The notes: a model not told the origin generated them from the sequence alone. A stretch of DNA of 64,000 bases from Castanea sativa (GCF_040712315.1 NC_134017.1:50651636-50715635), one strand, 5' to 3'; counted from the stretch's first letter, positions 23,796-36,704 are shown. Program-made: numbers and translations.

Positions 23796-26301
23796 CTAAA
23801 AGTAATTCTCCAAAGGAACTCGCCGAAAATTTGCTGGGTTGCCAGGACCAATAAGGCTAGGTGCAGGACCCAGTTCCGAGTCTAGATTGGAACTATAAAA
23901 TGTAGCAATGGAGAGCCTCTCTTTTGTTGAATTTACTATTGCCCTATGCTCAATGCTCTGATATATGCCATTGCTCACAATCTGCAGAGTAAACAAGAAA
24001 AATTTATACCAACTTTATCTTCTTCTTGATGTAGCATTGAAAGTTGTAGGAGATGAGAAAGGTCCCACTGGGAATTGCAACGTTAATTTTAACATAAAAC
24101 AAAGAATTAATTCCCTAACTTGATTCAGTTCTGACAATGTTTGAGTTAATTGATAAAAGTCCTAAATAAAAGTTTCTGAAGTTAGATCTTGGAGAACGGT
24201 GCAGTTGCCAAGTATAACTGATTCTAGGACTTGGTAGTTGGAAGAAATCACCCAATATGTAAGTGTTCATATTGTAGGGATAGAATCCTCTTACCCCCGT
24301 AGTTTGATCCAAGACATTGCATTGCAGACATAGTTTCTATCTTCATAGAAGCTCTAGCAGCTAGGCTATGACTTAAAAAGGAAGTTAATGATTGTGTTTC
24401 CTGTAGATTTTTTTTTTTCCAAATAAATTAGTGGATACAAATGGTAGTAAATGCATGAAAATTGGTCACTTTAGTCTAGAATTATTAGTCTGGAAGAGTT
24501 CCAACTTTCTTAATACTCAAATTGAATTAAAATAATCTTACAGGACACATTCTTTGGCTTCTACAGCTGAAGAACAGCGAAAAGGAAAGCCTTTTGTCAA
24601 ATTCTTTTGCTTCTATAATGCAATTTTGATGACTCATTTGTGGCCTAATCTTATAAGTTTCAGGGATTAGTCAAGTAGTCTTGGACAGTTGGACCCATAT
24701 TTTGGAGATTGAAAATGAGGTTAAGCTAATACTATATCAACATTATAAAATACTAGTACCTCCATGATATCACCAATATTGACTACAAAGGCATTTGGAA
24801 GAGGTTTAACAAGAACCCATCTCCCCTCTTTCCAGATCTGAAGACCTTCAGTTTCATTGACCTGACAGAGAATTGTTAGAGCATCAGCATCAGAATAAGG
24901 AGTGAACCCAATGGCCTTCTCTGGTTTGGGGCATTGAGGATAGTAATTCATTCTCATTGACTGAACTCCATGACTAAACAGCTCTCTCATTTCCTCGGCG
25001 TCCATTTTCAAAGCCTTAGCCATGTGTCCTAAGATTTTCAAGGCCAGCTTCTTCACTTCTATAGAGTAAGTTTCCAAGGTCTCTCTACATCACAAATATG
25101 AAGATGAAGTGAAATCATGTGCATGTGTTATACCCGAAACAAGTGTTTCTAAAACCAAATGGTGAACATAGAAAGAGACCTGAGCTTTGGCTGAAGCTTG
25201 TCAAATAGGTGATCCATCCTTATATTATGTGGAAGGGTAGTTATATAGAACATATCTGACCAGTCAAGCTTCTGCTCGTCTGACACCACAAAGAGCTGCC
25301 CAAAGCCCTCTTGATTGTTTGGCTCCTGCCAAAGATTCTTCTTTTTTTCATAAGGAATTTTGAAAAACTATCAATTTGTGTCTGGAATTCTTCCAGCAAT
25401 GAAGTACTAACTCCATGGTTCACAACCTGCAATACAATATAAAAGTGTTAACATATCAGTATCTATGTTTGTGTGTACGTGCCTTAGAATCCAATGATTC
25501 TGTTCAATACTATATAAATAGAAGCATAGGGTGCAGAATATTATACATATTTAAACCAATCAAAGATCAAAAATCATCTGCTCAGCAATGCAAGAGTAGC
25601 AGTAAAAACTGAAAACAGGAAGAACAACTATCACCAAATCAAGGACTAGCAGATACAGATAAAGGCAGGGAACTTGTTGGCAATGTAATAAGAAAGAGGT
25701 CCTCTCCATTTCATGGTTCTGATTAAATTTACAAATCTAAAGGGGTATCCAGTGCCACATCATTTAAAATTTTAAATGACACGCCACTTTGGAAGATGTT
25801 AGATCCAAAGAACACAATCTTAGCCGTGAAATGGATTGTCTCAATTTCACTTGAAATAATATCTTATGGCGGGAGTACGGTGAGAATCATCCTACCTAGT
25901 GTTTTATTCTCTCTCAAATACTGGTCATTTTGCTTACAACCATAAATACTGTAAATATCTTGCTTGATGTGAGTAACTAACTTCACATAAAACATTGCAG
26001 CCCATCAAATTTATTGCACAGTTCATGTGTCTTGGCATAGGAGGCATGTTGTTCAAAGCAACTTATTAGATTGGTATAGACTATAGAACCCACTGGCATA
26101 CTGCAGTTTAATAAGGCATTTATGATCACCAATACTAGTAACAATTTGGAAACTTTAAAATGTAGAAGTGTCAAGTTACATATAAGAGAGTGACCCAACT
26201 CAAAAACCAGGAAGGGAAACAACTATAGAGATAGTTCCTTGATTTGGCTAATGTATAATTATCATCTTTTAGCAATGTCAGATTTGCTTGTGTGCGTGGA
26301 G

Positions 26302-26335
<34 letters not shown>

Positions 26336-26664
26336 AAGCATTACAGACAGTCATAGCAAATTTGGGACACGGCCTGAGTCCAAATATAAAGCCCATATAC
26401 AATCCATACCTGAAAGAATCCCCAATCTTTACAAGCAGAGTGAAGGCTGTCCAATTCAGAATTCATGTAAGCTTCAACATCCAATCTCTCAAGATCGATA
26501 ACCGGCACAGATGGAAGTGATGGGTCATAAGAGACAATCGAAGGGTCCTCCTGATCATCTCGCACGTACCTAGCTGGAATGTTGAAGATGGGTTCCTTGG
26601 TTAGCTCCTGGACACTAGGTACTATGATAGATTTTCCAAAGTTAACTTCTGTTTGTGACTCCAT
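23796..26664 (-). pseudogene. SRG1-like 2OG-Fe(II) dioxygenase copy C, frameshifted
   Basis: Exon 1 26410-26664 (85 codons, MESQTEVNFGKSIIVPSVQ to CKDWGFFQ, DIOX_N domain), exon 2 25180-25426, exon 3 24760-25084, exon 4 23796-23981 (61 codons plus stop). All splice sites follow GT-AG. One base is missing in a T run of exon 2 (codons for DSFFK, near 25370), so translation stops early at ...TGQICSI. The exon 2 sequence is otherwise recognisable (EPNNQEGFGQLFVVSDEQ in the restored frame of the family). In exon 3 the first iron ligand His of HxD is replaced by Tyr ([10 protein letters not shown], codon TAT). Exon 4 keeps [18 protein letters not shown]. Likely a recent pseudogene, or an inactive enzyme if the base loss is a sequencing error. 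Confidence 0.87.
26305..26333. repeat. (TA)n microsatellite
   Basis: Uninterrupted AT dinucleotides about 330 bases upstream of the start of exon 1's end, inside intron 1 of copy C. Confidence 0.9.
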
Positions 26665-27129
26665 AGTCAAGGATAAAAGCTGAAGCAACTTCTTCTACGC
26701 TTAATTAAAAGTAGAAATGAGACTGAGAAGAAAGAGACTTTCGGCTGTACCTTAAAATTTCTCCATGTCAAAACATATAAATTTTGGAGCTGATGTCATG
26801 TAACTTAGTAACTAGCTGACCAATGGTCTCATTGGTCATATATTCTTACCGGAAAATTACACTTTGCCGACGTAGTTTGCTTAAAAAACATGTCATTTAC
26901 TATGGTTTAAAAATTAGCACTTTACTCAAAATAAAAGTAAATTTAAAATTTTGTTATTGTTTTATATTTCTCTCCTCTTAAAACATAAAAAAATTAAAAA
27001 ATCAAGAGAATAAAATATCTAAAAGCTACATTTTGTAAAAATTAAAACCTAACTTTTAGACCTATCAACTTTTAGATCTTGTAACCTAAAAATTAAAAGA
27101 GCGCCAACTGCCTAACCTAATGTCAAAGA

Positions 27130-27475
27130 AAAAGTGATGTAGTCGATGGAGATTGCTTTGGAATTGGGTGTTGCCAGATGGATATTAATGGCCACAGACA
27201 TGTTTGGCTTTCAATAATCCATGTGGCTTTGCCTTTGTTATTCAAAAAGACCAGTTTAATTTCTCCTCAAATTACCTTACAAGTCTACAAAAAAATATTT
27301 CCCATCCGATGGTTCTTGGTTGGGCTATTGGTTGCGAGAACTGTGAAGTTGCTCAGAACAAGGTATGTAGACAGAATAGCTATTGTGAGGATTCAAAAAA
27401 CAAGCCTGGGTAACGTTGCAAGTGCGACGAAGGTTATGAGGGGAACCCATACAATTGTAACATTTTATGGCGCAC
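27130..27475 (+). pseudogene. Wall-associated kinase ectodomain fragment
   Basis: In one frame DGDCFGIGCCQMDI, then after a frameshift near 27200 AFNNPCGFAFVIQKDQFNF, VLGWAIGCENCEVAQN and RQNSYCEDSKNKPG, a TAA, and RCKCDEGYEGNPYNCN. This is the GUB_WAK-to-EGF segment of plant wall-associated receptor kinases (cell-wall pectin receptors). No signal peptide, transmembrane or kinase part is present. The flanking bases belong to the dioxygenase upstream region, so it is a transposed or duplicated fragment. Two breaks make it dead. Confidence 0.8.
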
Positions 27476-27778
27476 AGTGTTAATTTAGAAAATCTAAAAG
27501 TTGATACATGAAAGAATATTTAAAAGTTAGGTTTAAGGTTTACAAAATCTAGATTTTAGATCTTCCTTCCTTTTAATTTTTTAGTTTTTTTATGTTTTGA
27601 GAGGAGAGAGATATAAAAGGGTAACAGAAATACAAATTTATCTCCCACATGTAATAAAAGGATAACAATAAGGAGAGAGATATATGTGCTTGGGCAAAAC
27701 ACAAATGGATAAAGTGTAATTTTCCCTATTCTTATTTATTACATCAAGTCAAATTGAAAATTGGAGAAAGATGTCTTA

Positions 27779-28285
27779 GGTTGTGTTTGGTTTTGATGAA
27801 AAATATTTTCAAGTGGAAATAATTTTTGGAAAATAAAATATTTTGAAGTGTTTGGTTGTGTTTTTTAAAATACTTCGGAAAATGGTTGCATTCTAGAAAG
27901 TACTATGGAAAATATATTTTCTACTATTTTCACACATTTTCCTATCTCCCGACCCAAGCACATATATAATAATAAATTTTAAAAAAAAAAACTTTAGATA
28001 AAAATTCGTGATTGGGGGACTAGCGGCGGCGATTGTGGATGCCGTCGGACACCAAGAACATTAGTGGAGGGGTGGTGGGAGTAGAGGTTTAGTTGATATG
28101 TTTTGGGTGAGGCAAAAAATTATTTATGAAAAATGAAGTGTCAATCAATTTTCACCATAATATCTTTATTTTACGGTCAACCGGAAAAAAATCTTTAATT
28201 GACCAACATTTTTTATCACCCCAAACACCCATTAAAGCAGAAAATATTTTCTGAAAATCAATTTCCATCCAACTAAACATAGCTG
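27779..28285. mobile_element. MITE-like inverted-repeat element
   Basis: Left end TTGTGTTTGGTTTTGATG pairs with the right end CATCCAACTAAACATAGC, with further pairing of GAAAATATTTTC-type stretches inside. The target duplication was not resolved. It lies in the copy C upstream region. Confidence 0.55.
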
Positions 28286-28289
28286 AAGG

Positions 28290-29800
28290 TATCTTTGAAA
28301 TTTGTTAATACATCACTAAACTACTTTTAAAAGGTAGAGTTTTAGACCATGCATTCTGCAAATGATTTGATTTAAATTGAATCCTAAATACCACAAAAGT
28401 CCCAAAATCAAAGTCAATTGGTTTGCATTTGGTAAGCTCAATTGGAGGCTTATCCGTGAAAAAATAAATATTATGTGCCCAAACTCTTCACACCAAATTA
28501 TTAACCCAATCCAATATCCTTCCGAAAGACTCTAGATATTGGAAGGTTATCAAACTGGGCCCTCATGAGTCATGTCTTCATAAGGCCTAAGATGGGCTGG
28601 TTTTAAGAAGAGGATCCCCTATGAAATATTGGCGGAGCCGTGGTCCACATTGGGCCGCATCAGAAACCTGATCCATAGTGCCTTTGACCTAAACAAGATG
28701 CACCTGTTGATGTAGGATGTCTTTATAGGTGCAATGGCAATACCCCTTTTTATTTTCCTAGCTTGCTTGAGAGGGAGGACAGAATGAAATGGATTGAAAG
28801 GTTTTTTTTTTTTTTTTGGGGGATTATTACATTATTCTTTTATTTTGAATTTTTCAAGGAATATTTTTCAAGAGATTAATGTTAGGGGTGGTATAATCCA
28901 ACATGACCCGTAAACGGTCTGTGTTATATTCAGGTTAAAATGTAACTCATTTAATAAATATGTTGTTTTTTTGTCTAACCTACGGAACCCATTTGATCTG
29001 TTTACTTAAATGTCATTTTGCCAATATAACCTTTAAAACCCTAGAAAAATAAACATATTAGTTATTATGGTTTATTCTGTTTGACATATTGTGATTGATT
29101 ATTTGTGATATTGAAATATGATTTAGTTTTGAACATTTATTTGTGATACAATTACTTATTAGTTTTGAATTTTATATTTAAAAAATATGTTTGTTTGTTT
29201 TTTCATAGTTTAGTTCAATTGAGGTAATACTAAAATTTGTATTTTTTTTTTTACTTTGATAAAATCTAATAAACAATCGACACAGCTAACACATTTAATA
29301 AGCAAGTTGTGCTTGGGTTAATGAATCCTAATCCATTTAATAAACTTATCGGGCTAGTGTTGACTTGTATAGTCGAATCCTCATAAATCGACATGACATG
29401 AACCAGACACATGAATACAAATTGTCACTTCTAATTAATATGAAGGAATGAAGTATTTAGGAGAGAATGTTCATTCTATTCCATGCCCTTTTAAAAGTGG
29501 GATGAAATTGGGGTCAAGTATTGATTTTATCCTAGTAATATAATTACGAAGACATATTTCTTTCCTTTCCAATCATTATTAAATGAACTCCTAAACATAC
29601 AAGAGAAAATATGACATATTTATTTCCATTCCATTCAAAATTCTCAAACGTAACCAAGAACCTAGTAACACAACTGAAACATTTAATCTTTCCATCAGAG
29701 ACTTAGGATTCAATATCTCTCAACCCCCAACTATTGGGAAATGGGGCATTTGCCCTTCTTCTTTTTTGTGCAAAATGGGCATTTGCCCTTTTTCGCCCCA
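28290..29800. other. Intergenic, 5' flank of copy C plus repeat debris
   Basis: 28380-28800 is homologous to the flanks of copies A and B. 28886-29430 has GACCCGTAAACGG and reverse-complement-like TCGACATGACATGAACC ends with CATTTAATAA repeats, resembling a common plant MITE. No gene. Confidence 0.45.
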
Positions 29801-29968
29801 AAACCCCATCACCATTTTGGGTTTTTTTGTTCCACATCAAATTTCTGTTTCTTTTTTTGAAAAAACCAACAAATTGTTAGAAAAATAGCATAGGGTGAAT
29901 AAGAAATTGATATTTTCTATGTTCACTTGAAGATGTTATTAAAAGTGGTAAAAATCCTAAGTCACACA

Positions 29969-30465
29969 CAGGGGCGGACCCACACTAGGGCAGAGGAGGT
30001 CCATCCCCCCCCCCCCCCCAAACACCCAAAAAAAAGCTAATATATGCAATATAAGCTTTTTTTAAAAAAGAAAAAGAAAACTGGTATACAAAAAATTAAG
30101 ATTTGTCCTTAAATATAAATATATATATATATATATATATTTTTTGGTCTCTCCTCCTCTAAAATATTTAGATATTGACCTACAAGAAAAGAAATATATA
30201 AATAAAATTCATGTCTCTTTAACTACAAAAACAAAATAAATAAATAAATAAATATGGGCTAAACAAAAATCGTGCACAAAATAAGCTTCTTATTTTGTAT
30301 GTTATACTTTGTTGATGTGTTTTATAATATGAAATGTTTAAGAAATAATTATTTTATATGTAGTATTTTGTTGAATATGAAATAGATATTAGTTTTTATT
30401 TTCATAATTATTTTTTGGTTTTAAGCTTTGGCCCCTCCCAGGTACGAATCCTGGTTCAGTCCCTG
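29969..30465. mobile_element. hAT-like non-autonomous element nested in the solo LTR
   Basis: Begins CAGGGGCGGACCCAC and ends TGGTTCAGTCCCTG, imperfect inverted ends. It is flanked by GTCACACA (29961-29968) and GTCCCACA (30466-30473), an 8-base target duplication with one mismatch, as hAT elements make. No ORF. A C16 homopolymer is near 30005. Confidence 0.75.
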
Positions 30466-30975
30466 GTCCCACATAGGAAAGAAAATAGATAATATATGAG
30501 TTTATATGCTCATGAGTTAGACATTGGGTTGGACTTTTGACATATGTGGACTAGGCCTATTTGTCCAAATAATAATTTTTTTTTTAATTTGTTGAGTCAG
30601 TTAGTCTGTGCACAGCAGTTATTACTGAAACAGAATACCTGTTCAGTAACGTATAATTTTTACATAGTCCCACATTCATAAAAACTACTTTTCAGAGAAA
30701 ACTCTCTTAGGAAGAATATTTTTGTGCATTTTCATTCTGTGTCAAAGAGAGAGCAAGAGACATTAAGTAGTTTGCAGAGCACGACCTTGTGTGCTTCGTT
30801 TTTGTGTTGTAGATCATTTTATCCTAGGAGACGTCCGTTGGTCTCAAAGCACCACAGTGATTGTGTGAGGGGCGAAATCTGCTTTAAGGAGATTGTATCA
30901 AACACAAGATTTGATCTGAATTGTTCATCCTTCACGCATTTAGTTAGTGAGTTTTTAATTAATTGCAGATTTCTC

Positions 30976-30978
<3 letters not shown>

Positions 30979-31034
<56 letters not shown>
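30979..31034. repeat. (TA)n microsatellite
   Basis: About 28 TA units inside the solo LTR. Confidence 0.95.
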
Positions 31035-31037
<3 letters not shown>

Positions 31038-31643
31038 GTATTTGTTTGTTACTGTTGCCTTGTACATATATTTGTGTTATTTCTTATTCTTAGATATGTG
31101 TATGGTTCTTTTTGCTTTATTACAAAAATAAATTGTTGAAATAGAACCAACAACCTTAAAGCAGATTTTCAAAATATATTTTAATTTATTTTTGTGACTT
31201 AACGATATAAGAAATTTGTATTTGTTGTAATATACTAAATCGGTAACAAGAGATACATTGAACAATTTTATGTTTATCATGTACTTGGATATTTTGATAA
31301 CGTCGATTACGTGCTTGACTGAAATTAGTACGGTTAGTCGATATTTTATTCTTCCTTTTATAATATTTTATTAGAGCTTTTTGTTTTATATGAATCTTGG
31401 TTGACTGGTTTTGATTTGTATCTTTGTTGAGATTTTGCCTACAGTATTCGATTTGGAAGAATAGGTAGTTTATAATATATTATATTAGATACGTGTATTC
31501 CTCCTTTTGTTTTATCGCAAAAATAAAATAAATTGCTGATATAAACCCAACACAAATCACTCTCTTCCTTATTTGCATCAAAACCCACTTCCTCTTCTTC
31601 TTCTTCTTCTTCTACTACTACTTCGACCTTAATATTCGATCTC

Positions 31644-32038
31644 ATGGCAACCTCCCAACAAGTAGAGCCAGAGAAGCACATGTACTCGGTTTGGGCTGTC
31701 CCACCTGATGACGTGGCGGCCAGGCTGAGGAAGCTGACGGATAGCCTTGGGTCCGAGTTCGGTGGGCCCAAATTCGAGCCCCACATAACTGTTGTTGGGG
31801 CCGTCAGTTTGACACTGGAAGATGCGGTTGAGAAGTTCAGATCAGCCTGTGAAGGCCGCAAGGTCTACACTGCCACCGTTGATCGCGTGGCTACGAGCAC
31901 TTATCAGTGTGTTTTCCTTCTCATCCATCCTACCACTGAGGTCACTTTTTGTTTTTTAATTGCTATTTCTTTATAGTCAATGTGTTCTCGGGTATTGATT
32001 CTCTCGCACTCATAATTATGTATCACGTATTTCAATAA

Positions 32039-32098
<60 letters not shown>

Positions 32099-33267
32099 GT
32101 ATCTAAATGTGGATATCGGGTACGTGAAATTATGGATATTATAGAAGCAGATTTTGGTTTCAATTTTAATAAGTTTTTGTCCTTTTCTTTTGTTGGTTTT
32201 AATTGGGCACTGATTCTAAGATGGGATTATATTTTGTGTTTTGTTTCAGGTAGTGGAGACTAGTGCACACTGCTGTGGTCATTTTGGATACAAGAACTCG
32301 ACTTGTAAGTTTTTGTGTTTTTTTTTACTTTGTATGATTTTCAGGTTACTATTGGCTATTTATCAAAATTGAAATAATATTATTTACTACCTATCTATAT
32401 GATTGTTATGTATGTTCTTCCTTTGGTGGGACATGTTTATGTAAAATGAAATTAGGACTCTAATGGAGTGCATAAATTTCGGATGAAATTTAGTTTGGGA
32501 CTTGGAAGTTGGAAGTTTCGATCGTATGGTAAACTGGAAACTTGAAAATTTTGTTAGGAAATCGTACAACTCTTATCTCTTATGATTCAGGAAATGTACA
32601 TATGTCAACAGGGGACTAGTCCCATTTTCTGGTTACAGATTGATATCTAGAATATACATATAAGGAGTGTGATTTAGGAGGAACATAAATGCTATTACTC
32701 ATAATTATTATTAAATCTTACAATGTCCTTGTTAATTAGTAACTTGATGTGGCACACAGATAATCATGCATTCCTAGTGCACCTAATCACAAGTTTGTCA
32801 CCTCTGTTTTACTGAATAGTTGGTCGTTTTGGACCTATTGGTGCTTGTTTGTCTTGAAGAAACTACCCTTCTCATTCTTTTTTAAGCCTGGGCTTTTGCA
32901 CTTATGAGACACGCATTTGCTTCTTCTGAGATTTTCATTATATAGAAAGAGAAAGTGTGGAATTTTATGTTATTTTCTTTTATGGGGACATTAGGAAATG
33001 GATTTTTGGGTTGTGAGGCCAGAGGCTCCCTGTATTCATGAATGCCCTGTATAATGCGCAGCTTACATGCCACATTTGAGCCTCCTTTATGCGGATCTGA
33101 CAGAGGATGAGAAGAAAAAAGCTCAAGAAAGAGCCAGTATCCTTGATGAAAGCATTAACAGTTTGAGCTTCCAAGTTAATCGCCTTGCATTATACAAAAC
33201 AGACACTGAGGACAAAACTCTCGAATCCTGGGAGAAAATTTCTGAATGCTTCCTTAGCCCAAATTAG
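31644..33267 (+). CDS. Cyclic phosphodiesterase (CPDase), copy 1
   Basis: Exons 31644-31940, 32250-32304, 33062-33267 join in frame to 185 residues, close to the ~181 of the Arabidopsis enzyme. The two catalytic motifs of the 2H phosphoesterase superfamily are present: PHIT at His47 and PHLS at His122. The known family reaction is hydrolysis of ADP-ribose 1'',2''-cyclic phosphate from tRNA splicing to the 1''-phosphate, in the cytosol. The start ATG follows a (CTT)n-rich leader shared with copy 2. Compared with copy 2 it lacks two codons (ATSTYQ versus ATGTFFYQ) and has Ser instead of Pro before YMPHLS. Intron 1 carries a (TA)n tract and ~230 bases absent from copy 2. A solo LTR lies 92 bases upstream of the ATG, so its expression may differ from copy 2. 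Confidence 0.92.
32043..32100. repeat. (TA)n microsatellite in CPDase copy 1 intron 1
   Basis: TA repeats with two TG interruptions; absent from copy 2. Confidence 0.95.
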
Positions 33268-33469
33268 CTTCTTCTTCGGCATGTTTATAGTTTGTAATAA
33301 GTATCATGGTGTACTTTGAGCTTTTACTATGTAACAAGAATTATTATACTGTTCTTCTGACTCTTCTTACTTTTGGTTTATAATAAGAATTACATGTTCT
33401 GGTGTTCTTCTGCCCTTGCCAATGTTGTCTCAGTTGTATTGCAATTTCTCAATTTTGTTCCTACTACAA

Positions 33470-35495
33470 CCCCCCCCCCCCCCCACCTCCCTTTTTCCCT
33501 CCTCACCTTCCACATGAAATTTTAGGAGCAGTTTTGAGGTTTTGAACAACTTTCCATAGTTCTGGTAGGTGTAAACTCCTCTCTAACTAGGTTGGTGGTT
33601 TTAGTGGGATGGATTGCTAGCCACTCGACATTTATTGGGTCAATCTAGTGTGAGGCAAATTAGCTCATCCTCTGCATCAATGAAGCTGACAAGGATGAAG
33701 ATGATAGTTGAACCTATTGAGTTAAAACATTGATGCAATTTCTCTAGATTCCATTCTTTCTTGGTATGGTCCATAAGCGATTCCCCTTTTGAGCTTGGAG
33801 TAGGAAGAAGTAGAATAGGATGATGCCCCATAGTCCTCTTCTTTTCCATGCTAAAATGTTCACTTTCTAACCACCGCCAAGTCTCCAACAACATTTTCTT
33901 GAGTATCTTGGTGTACTTTATAAAATAGATGATGCCCCATAATCATTCTTTGGGAAATGGATGAAATAAGTGACACAATAAATTTCACAATTGTTGAGGT
34001 AATTAACATATTGTGATTGGTGTATAATAAAAGTGATTTCAGTTGGTAATCTTGTGTGAACTGATGTTATACCCTAATCATATCCTATAGAATTACCACA
34101 TGTTCTGGAGTTCTGGCATTGAAGTAGATGTATGCCCTTTGGGGAGTGAGCAGATCTTAAGTTTATGCTCTAAATGAAGATATACTAGAGGGTTGGTTAA
34201 TGGGCATTCCTTGTTACATGACTGGCTTAACATACTTGATGAACTGACATTAGGCTTTTTGCTTTGTTAATAAAGGTAGAGACAATTTTAGACTCGTTGT
34301 TTGGCAGCATAATTAACCAAACATAGTCATCACTTTCTTCTAATTATCCTGGAAACCCAGTTTTCCAAAGCTCTGGGATTCATCGTGCGTGCTCATGTAA
34401 AATTTGAGCACCAAAGTAGATAATGGGACTAAACAAAAGCTTTAGCTGATGGTCCACTTTGATTTGTCAAGCTATGATTGACTCCAGCCCAATTGGGATG
34501 AAGCTCATCAATACTGAATATAATGACCCAGTCAGAAGGCCTAACCCACTGACAAAATTTTGGCCCAAAATCCAAATTAAACCCAGTCTACCACACTATT
34601 TAGCCCATCAAGCCAGTCCAGATTTATTCAAACTCAAGCAGCTAAAAACACAGCCCAAAATCTAGAACTAGCTCAATCAGTCAAAATCTACTCAAGCTCT
34701 CTGTGGCAGATAGGTCCAATTTTGGGCCCATATCCCCTACTGTTGAGACTTGAGATTTATTCGATCAAAAGGCATAAATCCCGCACATTGAGTAAATTAA
34801 ATTTTGATATATATTTTATGGGTCCGGTTAATATATGCCTTAAAAGTATACATTAATCATCTATTTTAGGAATATTTTTTTTACGAAGAATTGAAAAAGA
34901 TGTTAAAAAAGTTAATTACTTTTTCATTTTTCCATAAAAATTTTTGTAAAATAGTTTACTAATATATGGGCACATGTTAGTAAAACTCATATTTTATATT
35001 TTTAATATATTAATTCTTTTTATGAAAATATTAAGTTTATATTTTAGAAGAAGTTCATGAAACTTCTATCTACCTTGAAATTAGAGAACCCTATTAAGAG
35101 GCTTGTTTTCATGCATTAGAGGTAAATAAAATAAGAAAATTATCAATTTCCCAAAAAAAAAAAAAATATACATGCTAATGGTATTTAGAGGTAAGTATAA
35201 GAATATTATTATTTTTGTCTTTTCATTAATGGTTGACAATGAGATTTGTGGTTTATATTTTTTGGGTTTGGCTTACTAATGTATGAAAATTTAAGGGTTA
35301 TTTATAAAATTATGTATTATAAACAAAATAGAATTTATGCTATATTAAAATAAGATAAATTTGAACCTGATATTTCAACTCAATCACATATTAAAGTAGA
35401 ATGCTATGTTGTTTAAAATCTCAAAAATCATTTATAAGGATAATACAATATTTAGTATACAATATATTTTTTTTAATTCAAAATAGTATTTGATA
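33470..35495. other. Intergenic, no gene seen
   Basis: Homology to the copy 2 downstream region stops at about 33470 at a poly-C run. Beyond it only AT-rich spacer with short ORFs lacking any family signature. Confidence 0.5.
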
Positions 35496-36704
35496 AACAT
35501 TGTAACACTCCGTATTTTTTTTTATACCAATATTATTATACTTAAATTATAAAAGAGGCCTACAATTAAATGGATTAAATTGATCTGGGCCTAAGATATT
35601 AAAAGTGAGATATATACTTTGGAATATGAAGTCCAAGTGAGGTGACATAAGTATATATATATATATATGTGGGCCTTGTTAAGCTTTAAAAAAATAATTA
35701 AATAAATAAAACCCTAGCTTTCTTCCTCTTTGGTCACACATGTATTTCTTTTTGCTTCAGCCGACTATTGAACTCTGCTTTCTTCACTGTAGCGTTGAGT
35801 TGGTGTCTACAGGTATGATTTTCTAATGCTCTAGATTTAAGAAGGTGGAATAGTCATAGATAGAAATTGTTATGAACTTAGACTATCTCTATACTAATAG
35901 AAAAGAGTGCAGCCTCCATTGTTGACCGAATCAACCATCACCTTTTTGTTATTGGCTAAAACAAGTCCAACGGCATCATGAGAATTATAGGCTACTAGAT
36001 TGATAGTTAAGGCTTCTACATGGCTTCCTATATTTGATTGAATAGATATTTATGTATAATAATTTTTTACTATGAAGATTTAAAGCTTTTAAAAGGGAGT
36101 TTTGGCTTCTCTAGCAGACCATGATGATTATTGTAGTAGGAATTGTATATATATAGCCGTATGGTCACCATAGACTTTGAAATTAAACAAATAGAGTAAT
36201 AAGATTGGACTTTGTGACTATGTTAAAGGGATGAGGGTGCTCGTGTTAATATGTATTCACACATAGCCTCCATTGTTGACCAAATCAACTATCACCCTTT
36301 TATTGTTTTCTAAAACTTGTCCAGCAACTTTAATGGGGGAATAGGCAACTAGATGAATGAATTAAGGCTTGTACGTGGGAGCCATGTTAGATTGAATATA
36401 TATAATGTTAGAGTCAATAGATATCTCACTTGATGTATATATATAATATTAGAGTCAATACCCAGCAGCATCAAGTGGGAATGCTAAGCAACTAGATGGA
36501 TAAATTAAGGCTACACATGGCTTCCAATATTAAATTGGATAGTTAAGTGAATAAATAGAGGATTTTGGATATAACAATTTGTCTAGGATAAAACCGTTTA
36601 AGCGTGAAAATAGATTTTTAAGTGGAAAATTGTGTATTGATGAACCTATTTTTGGTGTTGCTAGGTTTTAATTCTACAGATTTGTTGTGATTCAAGGGAG
36701 GTTG

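Larger units (their letters stand above)
29875..31552 (+). mobile_element. Solo LTR in the 5' region of CPDase copy 1
   Basis: TGTTAGAAAAATAG...ATAAACCCAACA flanked by the perfect 5-base duplication CAAAT (29870-29874, 31553-31557). CPDase copy 2 is uninterrupted at the same point (AACCAACAAATCACTC at 55867), proving insertion. GAAATCTGCTTTAAGGAGAT resembles copia LTR R/U5 regions. The last ~60 bases (to CCCAACA) are an imperfect repeat of 31090-31147, so the LTR end is tandemly duplicated. It holds a hAT-like MITE and a (TA)n tract. Confidence 0.9.

Noticed and set aside
30724..31131. 135-codon ORF with (IY)n
   Set aside because: Translation of an LTR and its (TA)n tract; no family resemblance.
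31439..31861. 140-codon ORF on the - strand with a long Glu run (also at 55838-56176)
   Set aside because: It is the antisense of CPDase exon 1 and the (CTT)n leader; the Glu run is the leader repeat read backwards.
33640..33894. 84-codon ORF on the - strand downstream of CPDase copy 1
   Set aside because: No recognisable domain, no splice or promoter context.
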